This document shows, one piece after another, positions 1 through 14,082 of a DNA stretch of 64,000 nt. The notes below the pieces were generated by a model. It was not told where the DNA came from. It ran no database searches and saw only the letters and a list, made by a program, of their open reading frames with translations. Both the position numbers and the translations under genes were made by a program. Positions within the stretch are counted from its first letter, which is position 1. Each line of letters begins with the position of its first letter. The stretch is from Henricia sp. BOLD:AAB3569 (Eukaryota; Echinodermata; Asteroidea; Spinulosida; Echinasteridae): assembly GCA_037783545.1 (NCBI GenBank), contig JBBELK010000680.1:160337-224336 (forward strand). The letters are read 5' to 3'.

Positions 1-713
1 CCGAGCCAAACTGCGGTGCGTTAACGACAGTCCGAATGACTGAGCATGCGCACAACTCAGGAGTACCCCAAAGAGGTGTGTACAGACAGCCACGGTTTGC
101 GTGAGAGCAGTCAGGAAGCCTCAACCCAGTTTTTTCTAAACTTCGAAATGTCACTGCCATTTCCCGGCGAAAGTCTGTCAATGTTTTATGACAAGTGCGC
201 AATATAGAGAGTTTAGGGCATGCAAAATTTGAAGTTCGTCGGAACATTTTTCGACCTCCCAATTTGCCGACGTTTGGACCACACTTTGACCAAATTGCCG
301 AGCCAAACTGCGGTGCGTTAACGACAGTCCGAATGACTGAGCATGCGCACAACTCAGGAGTACCCCAAAGAGGTGTGTACAGACAGCCACGGTTTGCGTG
401 AGAGCAGTCAGGAAGCCTCAACTCAGTTTTTTTCTAAACTTTGAAATTTCTCTGCCATTTCCCGGCGAAAGTCTGTCAATTTTTTTATGACAAGTGCGCA
501 ATATAGAGAGTTTAGGGCATGCAAAATTTGAAGTTCGTCGGAACATTTTTTGACCTCCCAATTTGCCGACGTTTGGACCACACTTTGACCAAATTGCCGA
601 GCCAAACTGCGGTGCGTTAACGACAGTCCGAATGACTGAGCATGCGCACAACTCAGGAGTACCCCAAAGAGGTGTGTACAGACAGCCACGGTTTGCGTGA
701 GAGCAGTCAGGAA

Positions 714-3700
714 GCCCCAACCCAGTTTTTTCTAAACTTTGAAATTTCTCTGCCATTTCCTGGCGAAAGTCTGTCAATTTTTTTATGACAAGTGCGCAAT
801 ATAGAGAGTTTAGGGCATGCAAAATTTGAAGTTCGTCGGAACATTTTTCGACCTCCAAATTTGCCGACGTTTGGACCACACTTTGACCAAATTGCCGAGC
901 CAAACTGCGGTGAGTTAACGACAGTCCGAATGACTGAGCATGCGCACAACTCAGGAGTACCCCAAAGAGGTGTGTACAGACAGCCACGGTTTGCGTGAGA
1001 GCAGTCAGGAAGCCTCAACCCAGTTTTTTCTAAACTTTGAAATTTCTCTGCCATTTCCCGGCGAAAGTCTGTCAATTTTGTATGACAAGTGCGCAATATA
1101 GAGAGTTTAGGGCATGCAAAATTTGAAGTTCGTCGGAACATTTTTCGACCTCCAAATTTGCCGACGTTTGGACCACACTTTGTCCAAATTGCCGAGCCAA
1201 ACTGCGGTGCGTTAACGACAGTCCGAATGACTGAGCATGCGCACAACTCAGGAGTACCCCAAAGAGGTGTGTACAGACAGCCACGGTTTGCGTGAGAGCA
1301 GTCAGGAAGCCTCAACCCAGTTTTTTCTAAACTTTGAAATTTCACTGCCATTTCCCGGCGAAAGTCTGTCAATGTTTTATGACAAGTGCGCAATATAGAG
1401 AGTTTAGGGCATGCAAAATTTGAAGTTCGTCGGAACATTTTTCGACCTCCCAATTTGCCGACGTTTGGACCACACTTTGACCAAATTGCCGAGCCAAACT
1501 GCGGTGCGTTAACGACAGTCCGAATGACTGAGCATGCGCACAACTCAGGAGTACCCCAAAGAGGTGTGTACAGACAGCCACGGTTTGCGTGAGAGCAGTC
1601 AGGAAGCCTCAACCCAGTTTTTTCTAAACTTTGAAATTTCTCTGCCATTTCCCGGCGAAAGTCTGTCAATTTTGTATGACAAGTGCGCAATATAGAGAGT
1701 TTAGGGCATGCAAAATTTGAAGTTCGTCGGAACATTTTTCGACCTCCAAATTTGCCGACGTTTGGACCACACTTTGACCAAATGGCCGAGCCAAACTGCG
1801 GTGCGTTAACGACAGTCCGAATGACTGAGCATGCGCACAACTCAGGAGTACCCCAAAGAGGTGTGTACAGACAGCCACGGTTTGCGTGAGAGCAGTCAGG
1901 AAGCCTCAACCCAGTTTTTTTCTAAACTTTGAAATTTCTCTGCCATTTCCCGGCGAAAGTCTGTCAATTTTTTATGACAAGTGCGCAATATAGAGAGTTT
2001 AGGGCATGCAAAATTTGAAGTTCGTCGGAACATTTTTCGACCTCCAAATTTGCCGACGTTTGGACCACACTTTGACCAAATTGCCGAGCCAAACTGCGGT
2101 GCGTTAACGACAGTCCGAATGACTGAGCATGCGCACAACTCAGGAGTACCCCAAAGAGGTGTGTACAGACAGCCACGGTTTGCGTGAGAGCAGTCAGGAA
2201 GCCTCAACCCAGTTTTTTCTAAACTTTGAAATTTCTCGGCCATTTCCCGGCGAAAGTCTGTCAATTTTTTATGACAAGTGCGCAATATAGAGAGTTTAGG
2301 GCATGCCAAATTTGAAGTTCGTCGGAACATTTTTCGACCTCCAAATTTGCCGACGTTTGGACCACACTTTGACCAAATTGCCGAGCCAAACTGCGGTGCG
2401 TTAACGACAGTCCGAATGACTGAGCATGCGCACAACTCAGGAGTACCCCAAAGAGGTGTGTACAGACAGCCACGGTTTGCGTGAGAGCAGTCAGGAAGCC
2501 TCAACCCAGTTTTTTCTAAACTTTGAAATTTCTCTGCCATTTCCCGGCGAAAGTCTGTCAATTTTTTATGACAAGTGCGCAATATAGAGAGTTTAGGGCA
2601 TGCAAAATTTGAAGTTCGTCGGAACATTTTTCGACCTCCAAATTTGCCGACGTTTGGACCACACTTTGACCAAATTGCCGAGCCAAACTGCGGTGCGTTA
2701 ACGACAGTCCGAATGACTGAGCATGCGCACAACTCAGGAGTACCCCAAAGAGGTGTGTACAGACAGCCACGGTTTGCGTGAGAGCAGTCAGGAAGCCTCA
2801 ACCCAGTTTTTTTTCTAAACTTTGAAATTTCTCTGCCATTTCCCTGCGAAAGTCTGTCAATTTTTTATGACAAGTGCGCAATATAGAGAGTTAAGGGCAT
2901 GCAAAATTTGAAGTTCGTCGGAACATTTTTCGACCTCCAAATTTGCCGACGTTTGGACCACACTTTGACCAAATTGCCGAGCCAAACTGCGGTGCGTTAA
3001 CGACAGTCCGAATGACTGAGCATGCGCACAACTCAGGAGTACCCCAAAGAGGTGTGTACAGACAGCCACGGTTTGCGTGAGAGCAGTCAGGAAGCCTCAA
3101 CCCAGTTTTTTCTAAACTTTGAAATTTCTCTGCCATTTCCCGGCGAAAGTCTGTCAATTTTGTATGACAAGTGCGCAATATAGAGAGTTAAGGGCATGCA
3201 AAATTTGAAGTTCGTCGGAACATTTTTCGACCTCCCAATTTGCCGACGTTTGGACCACACTTTGACCAAATTGCCGAGCCAAACTGCGGTGCGTTAACGA
3301 CAGTCCGAATGACTGAGCATGCGCACAACTCAGGAGTACCCCAAAGAGGTGTGTACAGACAGCCACGGTTTGCGTGAGAGCAGTCAGGAAGCCCCAACCC
3401 AGTTTTTTCTAAACTTTGAAATTTCTCTGCCATTTCCTGGCGAAAGTCTGTCAATTTTTTTATGACAAGTGCGCAATATAGAGAGTTTAGGGCATGCAAA
3501 ATTTGAAGTTCGTCGGAACATTTTTCGACCTCCAAATTTGCCGACGTTTGGACCACACTATGACCAAATTGCCGAGCCAAACTGCGGTGAGTTAACGACA
3601 GTCCGAATGACTGAGCATGCGCACAACTCAGGAGTACCCCAAAGAGGTGTGTACAGACAGCCACGGTTTGCGTGAGAGCAGTCAGGAAGCCTCAACCCAG

Positions 3701-6700
3701 TTTTTTCTAAACTTTGAAATTTCTCTGCCATTTCCCGGCGAAAGTCTGTCAATTTTGTATGACAAGTGCGCAATATAGAGAGTTTAGGGCATGCAAAATT
3801 TGAAGTTCGTCGGAACATTTTTCGACCTCCAAATTTGCCGACGTTTGGACCACACTTTGTCCAAATTGCCGAGCCAAACTGCGGTGCGTTAACGACAGTC
3901 CGAATGACTGAGCATGCGCACAACTCAGGAGTACCCCAAAGAGGTGTGTACAGACAGCCACGGTTTGCGTGAGAGCAGTCAGGAAGCCTCAACCCAGTTT
4001 TTTCTAAACTTTGAAATTTCACTGCCATTTCCCGGCGAAAGTCTGTCAATGTTTTATGACAAGTGCGCAATATAGAGAGTTTAGGGCATGCAAAATTTGA
4101 AGTTCGTCGGAACATTTTTCGACCTCCCAATTTGCCGACGTTTGGACCACACTTTGACCAAATTGCCGAGCCAAACTGCGGTGCGTTAACGACAGTCCGA
4201 ATGACTGAGCATGCGCACAACTCAGGAGTACCCCAAAGAGGTGTGTACAGACAGCCACGGTTTGCGTGAGAGCAGTCAGGAAGCCTCAACCCAGTTTTTT
4301 CTAAACTTTGAAATTTCTCTGCCATTTCCCGGCGAAAGTCTGTCAATTTTGTATGACAAGTGCGCAATATAGAGAGTTTAGGGCATGCAAAATTTGAAGT
4401 TCGTCGGAACATTTTTCGACATCCAAATTTGCCGACGTTTGGACCACACTTTGACCAAATTGCCGAGCCAAACTGCGGTGCGTTAACGACAGTCCGAATG
4501 ACTGAGCATGCGCACAACTCAGGAGTACCCCAAAGAGGTGTGTACAGACAGCCACGGTTTGCGTGAGAGCAGTCAGGAAGCCTCAACCCAGTTTTTTCTA
4601 AACTTTGAAATTTCTCTGCCATTTCCCGGCGAAAGTCTGTCAATTTTGTATGACAAGTGCGCAATATAGAGAGTTTAGGGCATGCAAAATTTGAAGTTCG
4701 TCGGAACATTTTTCGACCTCCAAATTTGCCGACGTTTGGACCACACTTTGTCCAAATTGCCGAGCCAAACTGCGGTGCGTTAACGACAGTCCGAATGACT
4801 GAGCATGCGCACAACTCAGGAGTACCCCAAAGAGGTGTGTACAGACAGCCACGGTTTGCGTGAGAGCAGTCAGGAAGCCTCAACCCAGTTTTTTCTAAAC
4901 TTTGAAATTTCACTGCCATTTCCCGGCGAAAGTCTGTCAATGTTTTATGACAAGTGCGCAATATAGAGAGTTTAGGGCATGCAAAATTTGAAGTTCGTCG
5001 GAACATTTTTCGACCTCCCAATTTGCCGACGTTTGGACCACACTTTGACCAAATTGCCGAGCCAAACTGCGGTGCGTTAACGACAGTCCGAATGACTGAG
5101 CATGCGCACAACTCAGGAGTACCCCAAAGAGGTGTGTACAGACAGCCACGGTTTGCGTGAGAGCAGTCAGGAAGCCTCAACCCAGTTTTTTCTAAACTTT
5201 GAAATTTCTCTGCCATTTCCCGGCGAAAGTCTGTCAATTTTGTATGACAAGTGCGCAATATAGAGAGTTTAGGGCATGCAAAATTTGAAGTTCGTCGGAA
5301 CATTTTTCGACCTCCAAATTTGCCGACGTTTGGACCACACTTTGACCAAATTGCCGAGCCAAACTGCGGTGCGTTAACGACAGTCCGAATGACTGAGCAT
5401 GCGCACAACTCAGGAGTACCCCAAAGAGGTGTGTACAGACAGCCACGGTTTGCGTGAGAGCAGTCAGGAAGCCTCAACCCAGTTTTTTCTAAACTTTGAA
5501 ATTTCTCGGCCATTTCCCGGCGAAAGTCTGTCAATTTTTTATGACAAGTGCGCAATATAGAGAGTTTAGGGCATGCCAAATTTGAAGTTCGTCGGAACAT
5601 TTTTCGACCTCCAAATTTGCCGACGTTTGGACCACACTTTGACCAAATTGCCGAGCCAAACTGCGGTGCGTTAACGACAGTCCGAATGACTGAGCATGCG
5701 CACAACTCAGGAGTACCCCAAAGAGGTGTGTACAGACAGCCACGGTTTGCGTGAGAGCAGTCAGGAAGCCTCAACCCAGTTTTTTCTAAACTTTGAAATT
5801 TCTCTGCCATTTCCCTGCGAAAGTCTGTCAATTTTTTATGACAAGTGCGCAATATAGAGAGTTAAGGGCATGCAAAATTTGAAGTTCGTCGGAACATTTT
5901 TCGACCTCCAAATTTGCCGACGTTTGGACCACACTTTGACCAAATTGCCGAGCCAAACTGCGGTGCGTTAACGACAGTCCGAATGACTGAGCATGCGCAC
6001 AACTCAGGAGTACCCCAAAGAGGTGTGTACAGACAGCCACGGTTTGCGTGAGAGCAGTCAGGAAGCCTCAACCCAGTTTTTTCTAAACTTTGAAATTTCT
6101 CTGCCATTTCCCGGCGAAAGTCTGTCAATTTTGTATGACAAGTGCGCAATATAGAGAGTTAAGGGCATGCAAAATTTGAAGTTCGTCGGAACATTTTTCG
6201 ACCTCCCAATTTGCCGACGTTTGGACCACACTTTGACCAAATTGCCGAGCCAAACTGCGGTGCGTTAACGACAGTCCGAATGACTGAGCATGCGCACAAC
6301 TCAGGAGTACCCCAAAGAGGTGTGTACAGACAGCCACGGTTTGCGTGAGAGCAGTCAGGAAGCCCCAACCCAGTTTTTTCTAAACTTTGAAATTTCTCTG
6401 CCATTTCCTGGCGAAAGTCTGTCAATTTTTTTATGACAAGTGCGCAATATAGAGAGTTTAGGGCATGCAAAATTTGAAGTTCGTCGGAACATTTTTCGAC
6501 CTCCAAATTTGCCGACGTTTGGACCACACTTTGACCAAATTGCCGAGCCAAACTGCGGTGAGTTAACGACAGTCCGAATGACTGAGCATGCGCACAACTC
6601 AGGAGTACCCCAAAGAGGTGTGTACAGACAGCCACGGTTTGCGTGAGAGCAGTCAGGAAGCCTCAACCCAGTTTTTTCTAAACTTTGAAATTTCTCTGCC

Positions 6701-8436
6701 ATTTCCCGGCGAAAGTCTGTCAATTTTGTATGACAAGTGCGCAATATAGAGAGTTTAGGGCATGCAAAATTTGAAGTTCGTCGGAACATTTTTCGACCTC
6801 CAAATTTGCCGACGTTTGGACCACACTTTGACCAAATTGCCGAGCCAAACTGCGGTGCGTTAACGACAGTCCGAATGACTGAGCATGCGCACAACTCAGG
6901 AGTACTTCAAAGAGGTGTGTACAGACAGCCACGGTTTGCGTGAGAGCAGTCAGGAAGCCTCAACCCAGTTTTTTCTAAACTTTGAAATTTCTCTGCCATT
7001 TCCCGGCGAAAGTCTGTCAATTTTGTATGACAAGTGCGCAATATAGAGAGTTTAGGGCATGCAAAATTTGAAGTTCGTCGGAACATTTTTCGACCTCCAA
7101 ATTTGCCGACGTTTGGACCACACTTTGACCAAATGGCCGAGCCAAACTGCGGTGCGTTAACGACAGTCCGAATGACTGAGCATGCGCACAACTCAGGAGT
7201 ACCCCAAAGAGGTGTGTACAGACAGCCACGGTTTGCGTGAGAGCAGTCAGGAAGCCTCAACCCAGTTTTTTCTAAACTTTGAAATTTCTCTGCCATTTCC
7301 CGGCGAAAGTCTGTCAATTTTTTATGACAAGTGCGCAATATAGAGAGTTTAGGGCATGCAAAATTTGAAGTTCGTCGGAACATTTTTCGACCTCCAAATT
7401 TGCCGACGTTTGGACCACACTTTGACCAAATTGCCGAGCCAAACTGCGGTGCGTTAACGACAGTCCGAATGACTGAGCATGCGCACAACTCAGGAGTACC
7501 CCAAAGAGGTGTGTACAGACAGCCACGGTTTGCGTGAGAGCAGTCAGGAAGCCTCAACCCAGTTTTTTCTAAACTTTGAAATTTCTCGGCCATTTCCCGG
7601 CGAAAGTCTGTCAATTTTTTATGACAAGTGCGCAATATAGAGAGTTTAGGGCATGCCAAATTTGAAGTTCGTCGGAACATTTTTCGACCTCCAAATTTGC
7701 CGACGTTTGGACCACACTTTGACCAAATTGCCGAGCCAAACTGCGGTGCGTTAACGACAGTCCGAATGACTGAGCATGCGCACAACTCAGGAGTACCCCA
7801 AAGAGGTGTGTACAGACAGCCACGGTTTGCGTGAGAGCAGTCAGGAAGCCTCAACCCAGTTTTTTCTAAACTTTGAAATTTCTCTGCCATTTCCCGGCGA
7901 AAGTCTGTCAATTTTTTATGACAAGTGCGCAATATAGAGAGTTAAGGGCATGCAAAATTTGAAGTTCGTCGGAACATTTTTCGACCTCCAAATTTGCCGA
8001 CGTTTGGACCACACTTTGACCAAATTGCCGAGCCAAACTGCGGTGCGTTAACGACAGTCCGAATGACTGAGCATGCGCACAACTCAGGAGTACCCCAAAG
8101 AGGTGTGTACAGACAGCCACGGTTTGCGTGAGAGCAGTCAGGAAGCCTCAACCCAGTTTTTTCTAAACTTTGAAATTTCTCTGCCATTTCCCGGCGAAAG
8201 TCTGTCAATTTTGTATGACAAGTGCGCAATATAGAGAGTTAAGGGCATGCAAAATTTGAAGTTCGTCGGAACATTTTTCGACCTCCAAATTTGCCGACGT
8301 TTGGACCACACTTTGACCAAATTGCCGAGCAAAACTGCGGTGCGTTAACGACAGTCCGAATGACTGAGCATGCGCACAACTCAGGAGTACCCCAAAGAGG
8401 TGTGTACAGACAGCCACGGTTTGCGTGAGAGCAGTC
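714..8436. repeat. Higher-order repeat, three units of 9, 10 and 7 monomers
   Basis: A marker monomer with GCCCCAACC instead of GCCTCAACC (714, 3391, 6362), followed by GGTGAGTTAAC instead of GGTGCGTTAAC (variant A at 913, 3590, 6561), begins each unit. Units are about 2677, 2971 and 2075 bp. Each later contains a GCATGCCAAATTTG monomer and then two monomers with GAGTTAAGGGC in place of GAGTTTAGGGC. The differing monomer counts indicate internal gains and losses after unit duplication. Unit borders are placed at the marker base and could shift within a monomer. Confidence 0.85.
3749..5530. repeat. Three-monomer (891-bp) internal duplication
   Basis: Within the second higher-order unit a triplet is repeated. 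It consists of a monomer with TTTGTCCAAATT, one with TTTCACTGCC plus CTCCCAATTTGCC, and one near-standard monomer. The TTTGTCC variant recurs 891 bp later (monomers beginning near 3766 and 4657), as does the CTCCCAATTTG variant (near 4063 and 4954). This accounts for the unit having ten monomers rather than the nine of the first unit. Confidence 0.75.
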
Positions 8437-9919
8437 AGGAAGCCTCAACCCATTTTTTTCTAAACTTTGAAATTTCTCTGCCATTTCCCGGCGAAAGTCT
8501 GTCAATGTTTTATGACAAGTGCGCAATATAGAGAGTTTAGGGCATGCAAAATTTGAAGTTCGTCGGAACATTTTTCGACCTCCAAATTTGCCGACGTTTG
8601 GACCACACTTTGACCAAATTGCCGAGCCAAACTGCGGTGCGTTAACGACAGTCCGAATGACTGAGCATGCGCACAACTCAGGAGTACCCCAAAGAGGTGT
8701 GTACAGACAGCCACGGTTTGCGTGAGAGCAGTCAGGAAGCCTCAACCCAGTTTTTTCTAAACTTTGAAATTTCTCTGCCATTTCCCGGCGAAAGTCTGTC
8801 AATTTTTTATGACAAGTGCGCAATATAGAGAGTTTAGGGCATGCAAAATTTGAAGTTCGTCGGAACATTTTTCGACCTCCAAATTTGCCGACGTTTGGAC
8901 CACACTTTGACCAAATTGCCGAGCCAAACTGCGGTGCGTTAACGACAGTCCGAATGACTGAGCATGCGCACAACTCAGGAGTACCCCAAAGAGGTGTGTA
9001 CAGACAGCCACGGTTTGCGTGACAGCAGTCAGGAAGCCTCAACCCAGTTTTTTCTAAACTTTGAAATTTCTCTGCCATTTCCCGGCGAAAGTCTGTCAAT
9101 TTTTTATGACAAGTGCGCAATATAGAGAGTTTAGGGCATGCAAAATTTGAAGTTCGTCGGAACATTTTTCGACCTCCAAATTTGCCGACGTTTGGACCAC
9201 ACTTTGACCAAATTGCCGAGCCAAACTGCGGTGCGTTAACGACAGTCCGAATGACTGAGCATGCGCACAACTCAGGAGTACCCCAAAGAGGTGTGTACAG
9301 ACAGCCACGGTTTGCGTGAGAGCAGTCAGGAAGCCTCAACCCAGTTTTTTCTAAACTTTGAAATTTCTCTGCCATTTCCCGGCGAAAGTCTGTCAATTTT
9401 TTATGACAAGTGCGCAATATAGAGAGTTTAGGGCATGCAAAATTTGAAGTTCGTCGGAACATTTTTCGACCTCCAAATTTGCCGACGTTTGGACCACACT
9501 TTGACCAAATTGCCGAGCCAAACTGCGGTGCGTTAACGACAGTCCGAATGACTGAGCATGCGCACAACTCAGGAGTACCCCAAAGAGGTGTGTACAGACA
9601 GCCACGGTTTGCGTAAGAGCAGTCAGGAAGCCTCAACCCAGTTTTTTCTAAACTTTGAAATTTCTCTGCCATTTCCCGGCGAAAGTCTGTCAATTTTTTT
9701 TATGACAAGTGCGCAATATAGAGAGTTTAGGGCATGCAAAATTTGAAGTTCGTCGGAACATTTTTCGACCTCCAAATTTGCCGACGTTTGGACCACACTT
9801 TGACCAAATTGCCGAGCCAAACTGCGGTGCGTTAACGACAGTCCGAATGACTGAGCATGCGCACAACTCAGGAGTACCCCAAAGAGGTGTGTACAGACAG
9901 CCACGGTTTGCGTGAGAGC

Positions 9920-12887
9920 AGTCAGGAAGCCTCAACCCAGTTTTTTCTAAACTTTGAAATTTCTCTGCCATTTCCCGGCGAAAGTCTGTCATTTTTTTAT
10001 GACAAGTGCGCAATATAGAGAGTTTAGGGCATGCAAAATTTGAAGTTCGTCGGAACATTTTTCGACCTCCAAATTTGCCGACGTTTGGACCACACTTTGA
10101 CCAAATTGCCGAGCCAAACTTCGGTGCGTTAACGACAGTCCGAATGACTGAGCATGCGCACAACTCAGGAGTACCCCAAAGAGGTGTGTACAGACAGCCA
10201 CGGTTTGCATGAGAGCAGTCAGGAAGCCTCAACCCAGTTTTTTCTAAACTTTGACATTTCTCTGCCATTTCCCGGCGAAAGTCTGTCAATTTTTTATGAC
10301 AAGTGCGCAATATAGAGAGTTTAGGGCATGCAAAATTTGAAGTTCGTCGGAACATTTTTCTACCTCCAAATTTGCCGACGTTTGGACCACACTTTGACCA
10401 AATTGCCGAGCCAAACTTCGGTGCGTTAACGACAGTCCGAATGACTGAGCATGCGCACAACTCAGGAGTACCCCAAAAAGGTGTGTACAGACAGCCACGG
10501 TTTGCGTGAGAGCAGTCAGGAAGCCTCAACCCAGTTTTTTCTAAACTTTGAAATTTCTCTGCCATTTCCCGGCGAAAGTCTGTCAATTTTTTATGACAAG
10601 TGCGCAATATAGAGAGTTTAGGGCATGCAAAATTTGAAGTTCGTCGGAACATTTTTCGACCTCCAAATTTGCCGACGTTTGGACCACACTTTGACCAAAT
10701 TGCCGAGCCAAACTGCGGTGCGTTAACGACAGTCCGAATGACTGAGCATGCGCACAACTCAGGAGTACCCCAAAGAGGTGTGTACAGACAGCCACGGTTT
10801 GCGTGAGAGCAGTCAGGAAGCCTCAACCCAGTTTTTTATAAACTTTGAAATTTCTCTGCCATTTCCCGGCGAAAGTCTGTCAATTTTTTATGACAAGTGC
10901 GCAATATAGAGAGTTTAGGGCATGCAAAATTTGAAGTTCGTCGGAACATTTTTCGACCTCCAAATTTGCCGACGTTTGGACCACACTTTGACCAAATTGC
11001 CGAGCCAAACTGCGGTGCGTTAACGACAGTCCGAATGACTGAGCATGCGCACAACTCAGGAATACCCCAAAGAGGTGTGTACAGACAGCCACGGTTTGCG
11101 TGAGAGCAGTCAGGAAGCCTCAACCCAGTTTTTTCCAAACTTTGAAATTTCTCTGCCATTTCCCGGCGAAAGTCTGTCAATTTTTTATGACAAGTGCGCA
11201 ATATAGAGAGTTTAGGGCATGCAAAATTTGAAGTTCGTCGGAACATTTTTCGACCTCCAAATTTGCCGACGTTTGGACCACACTTTGACCAAATTGCCGA
11301 GCCAAACTGCGGTGCGTTAACGACAGTCCGAATGACTGAGCATGCGCACAACTCAGGAGTACCCCAAAGAGGTGTGTACAGACAGCCACGGTTTGCGTAA
11401 GAGCAGTCAGGAAGCCTCAACCCAGTTTTTCTAAACTTTGAAATTTCTCTGCCATTTCCCGGCGAAAGTCTGTCATTTTTTTATGACAAGTGCGCAATAT
11501 AGAGAGTTTAGGGCATGCAAAATTTGAAGTTCGTCGGAACATTTTTCGACCTCCAAATTTGCCGACGTTTGGACCACACTTTGACCAAATTGCCGAGCCA
11601 AACTTCGGTGCGTTAACGACAGTCCGAATGACTGAGCATGCGCACAACTCAGGAGTACCCCAAAGAGGTGTGTACAGACAGCCACGGTTTGCATGAGAGC
11701 AGTCAGGAAGCCTCAACCCAGTTTTTTCTAAACTTTGACATTTCTCTGCCATTTCCCGGCGAAAGTCTGTCAATTTTTTATGACAAGTGCGCAATATAGA
11801 GAGTTTAGGGCATGCAAAATTTGAAGTTCGTCGGAACATTTTTCTACCTCCAAATTTGCCGACGTTTGGACCACACTTTGACCAAATTGCCGAGCCAAAC
11901 TGCGGTGCGTTAACAACAGTCCGAATGACTGAGCATGCGCACAACTCAGGAGTACCCCAAAAAGGTGTGTACAGACAGCCACGGTTTGCGTGAGAGCAGT
12001 CAGGAAGCCTCAACCCAGTTTTTTCTAAACTTTGAAATTTCTCTGCCATTTCCCGGCGAAAGTCTGTCAATTTTTTATGACAAGTGCGCAATATAGAGAG
12101 TTTAGGGCATGCAAAATTTGAAGTTCGTCGGAACATTTTTCGACCTCCAAATTTGCCGACGTTTGGACCACACTTTGACCAAATTGCCGAGCCAAACTGC
12201 GGTGCGTTAACGACAGTCCGAATGACTGAGCATGCGCACAACTCAGGAGTACCCCAAAGAGGTGTGTACAGACAGCCACGGTTTGCGTGAGAGCAGTCAG
12301 GAAGCCTCAACCCAGTTTTTTATAAACTTTGAAATTTCTCTGCCATTTCCCGGCGAAAGTCTGTCAATTTTTTATGACAAGTGCGCAATATAGAGAGTTT
12401 AGGGCATGCAAAATTTGAAGTTCGTCGGAACATTTTTCGACCTCCAAATTTGCCGACGTTTGGACCACACTTTGACCAAATTGCCGAGCCAAACTGCGGT
12501 GCGTTAACGACAGTCCGAATGACTGAGCATGCGCACAACTCAGGAGTACCCCAAAGAGGTGTGTACAGACAGCCACGGTTTGCGTGAGAGCAGTCAGGAA
12601 GCCTCAACCCAGTTTTTTCTAAACTTTGAAATTTCTCTGCCATTTCCCGGCGAAAGTCTGTCAATTTTTTATGACAAGTGCGCAATATAGAGAGTTTAGG
12701 GCATGCAAAATTTGAAGTTCGTCGGAACATTTTTCGACCTCCAAATTTGCCGACGTTTGGACCACACTTTGACCAAATTGCCGAGCCAAACTGCGGTGCG
12801 TTAACGACAGTCCGAATGACTGAGCATGCGCACAACTCAGGAGTACCCCAAAGAGGTGTGTACAGACAGCCACGGTTTGCGTGAGAG
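9920..12887. repeat. Five-monomer higher-order repeat, 1484-bp period, two units
   Basis: Rare variants recur exactly 1484 bp apart: GTCTGTCATTTTTTT near 9991 and 11475, TTTGCATGAGAG (A at 10209 and 11693), TTTTTCTACCTCC near 10360 and 11844, CCCCAAAAAGG near 10475 and 11959, and TTTTTTATAAAC (A at 10838 and 12322). The period is one base short of five monomers. Outer borders are approximate. Confidence 0.85.
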
Positions 12888-13256
12888 CAGTCAGGAAGCC
12901 TCAACCCAGTTTTTTTCTAAACTTTGAAATTTCTCTGCCATTTCCCGGCGAAAGTCTGTCAATTTTTTATGACAAGTGCGCAATATAGAGAGTTTAGGGC
13001 ATGCAAAATTTGAAGTTCGTCGGAACATTTTTCGACCTCCAAATTTGCCGACGTTTGGACCACACTTTGTCCAAATTGCCGAGCCAAACTGCGGTGCGTT
13101 AACGACAGTCCGAATGACTGAGCATGCGCACAACTCAGGAGTACCCCAAAGAGGTGTGTACAGACAGCCACGGTTTGCGTGAGAGCAGTCAGGAAGCCTC
13201 AACCCAGTTTTTTTCTAAACTTTGAAATTTCTCTGCCATTTCCCGGCGAAAGTCTG

Positions 13257-13852
13257 TCAATTTTTTATGACAAGTGCGCAATATAGAGAGTTTAGGGCAT
13301 GCAAAATTTGAAGTTCGTCGGAACATTTTTCGACCTCCAAATTTGCCGACGTTTGGACCACACTTTGTCCAAATTGCCGAGCCAAACTGCGGTGCGTTAA
13401 CGACAGTCCGAATGACTGAGCATGCGCACAACTCGGGAGTACCCCAAAGAGGTATGTACAGACAGCCACGGTTTGCGTGAGAGCAGTCAGGAAGCCTCAA
13501 CCCAGTTTTTTTTCTAAACTTTGAAATTTCACTGCCATTTCCCGGCGAAAGTCTGTCAATGTTTTATGACAAGTGCGCAATATAGAGAGTTTAGGGCATG
13601 CAAAATTTGAAGTTCGTCGGAACATTTTTCGACCTCCAAATTTGCCGACGTTTGGACCACACTTTGACCAAATTGCCGAGCCAAACTGCGGTACGTTAAC
13701 GACAGTCCGAATGACTGAGCATGCGCACAACTCGGGAGTACCCCAAAGAGGTGTGTACAGACAGCCACGGTTTGCGTGAGAGCAGTCAGGAAGCCTCAAC
13801 CCAGTTTTTTCTAAACTTTGAAATTTCTCTGCCATTTCCCGGCGAAAGTCTG
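13257..13852. repeat. Variant monomer pair carrying CTCGGGAGTACC
   Basis: Two adjacent monomers share CTCGGGAGTACC in place of CTCAGGAGTACC. The first also has TTTGTCCAAATT and the second TTTCACTGCC with CAATGTTTTATG. The same ordered pair recurs near 20394-20987 and 22769-23362, so this is a dimeric cassette found at three separate places in array A. Confidence 0.7.
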
Positions 13853-14082
13853 TCAATTTTTTATGACAAGTGCGCAATATAGAGAGTTTAGGGCATGCAA
13901 AATTTGAAGTTCGTCGGAACATTTTTCGACCTCCCAATTTGCCGACGTTTGGACCACACTTTGACCAAATTGCCGAGCCAAACTGCGGTGCGTTAACGAC
14001 AGTCCGAATGACTGAGCATGCGCACAACTCAGGAGTACCCCAAAGAGGTTTGTACAGACAGCCACGGTTTGCGTGAGAGCAG

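Noticed and set aside
2575..2600. Telomere-like TTTAGGG in each monomer
   Set aside because: It occurs once per 297 bp and is never in tandem, so it is not telomeric repeat.
2600..2660. CENP-B box-like TTCGTCGGA in the monomer
   Set aside because: It has the TTCG and the spaced A of the box but lacks the required CGGG, on either strand.
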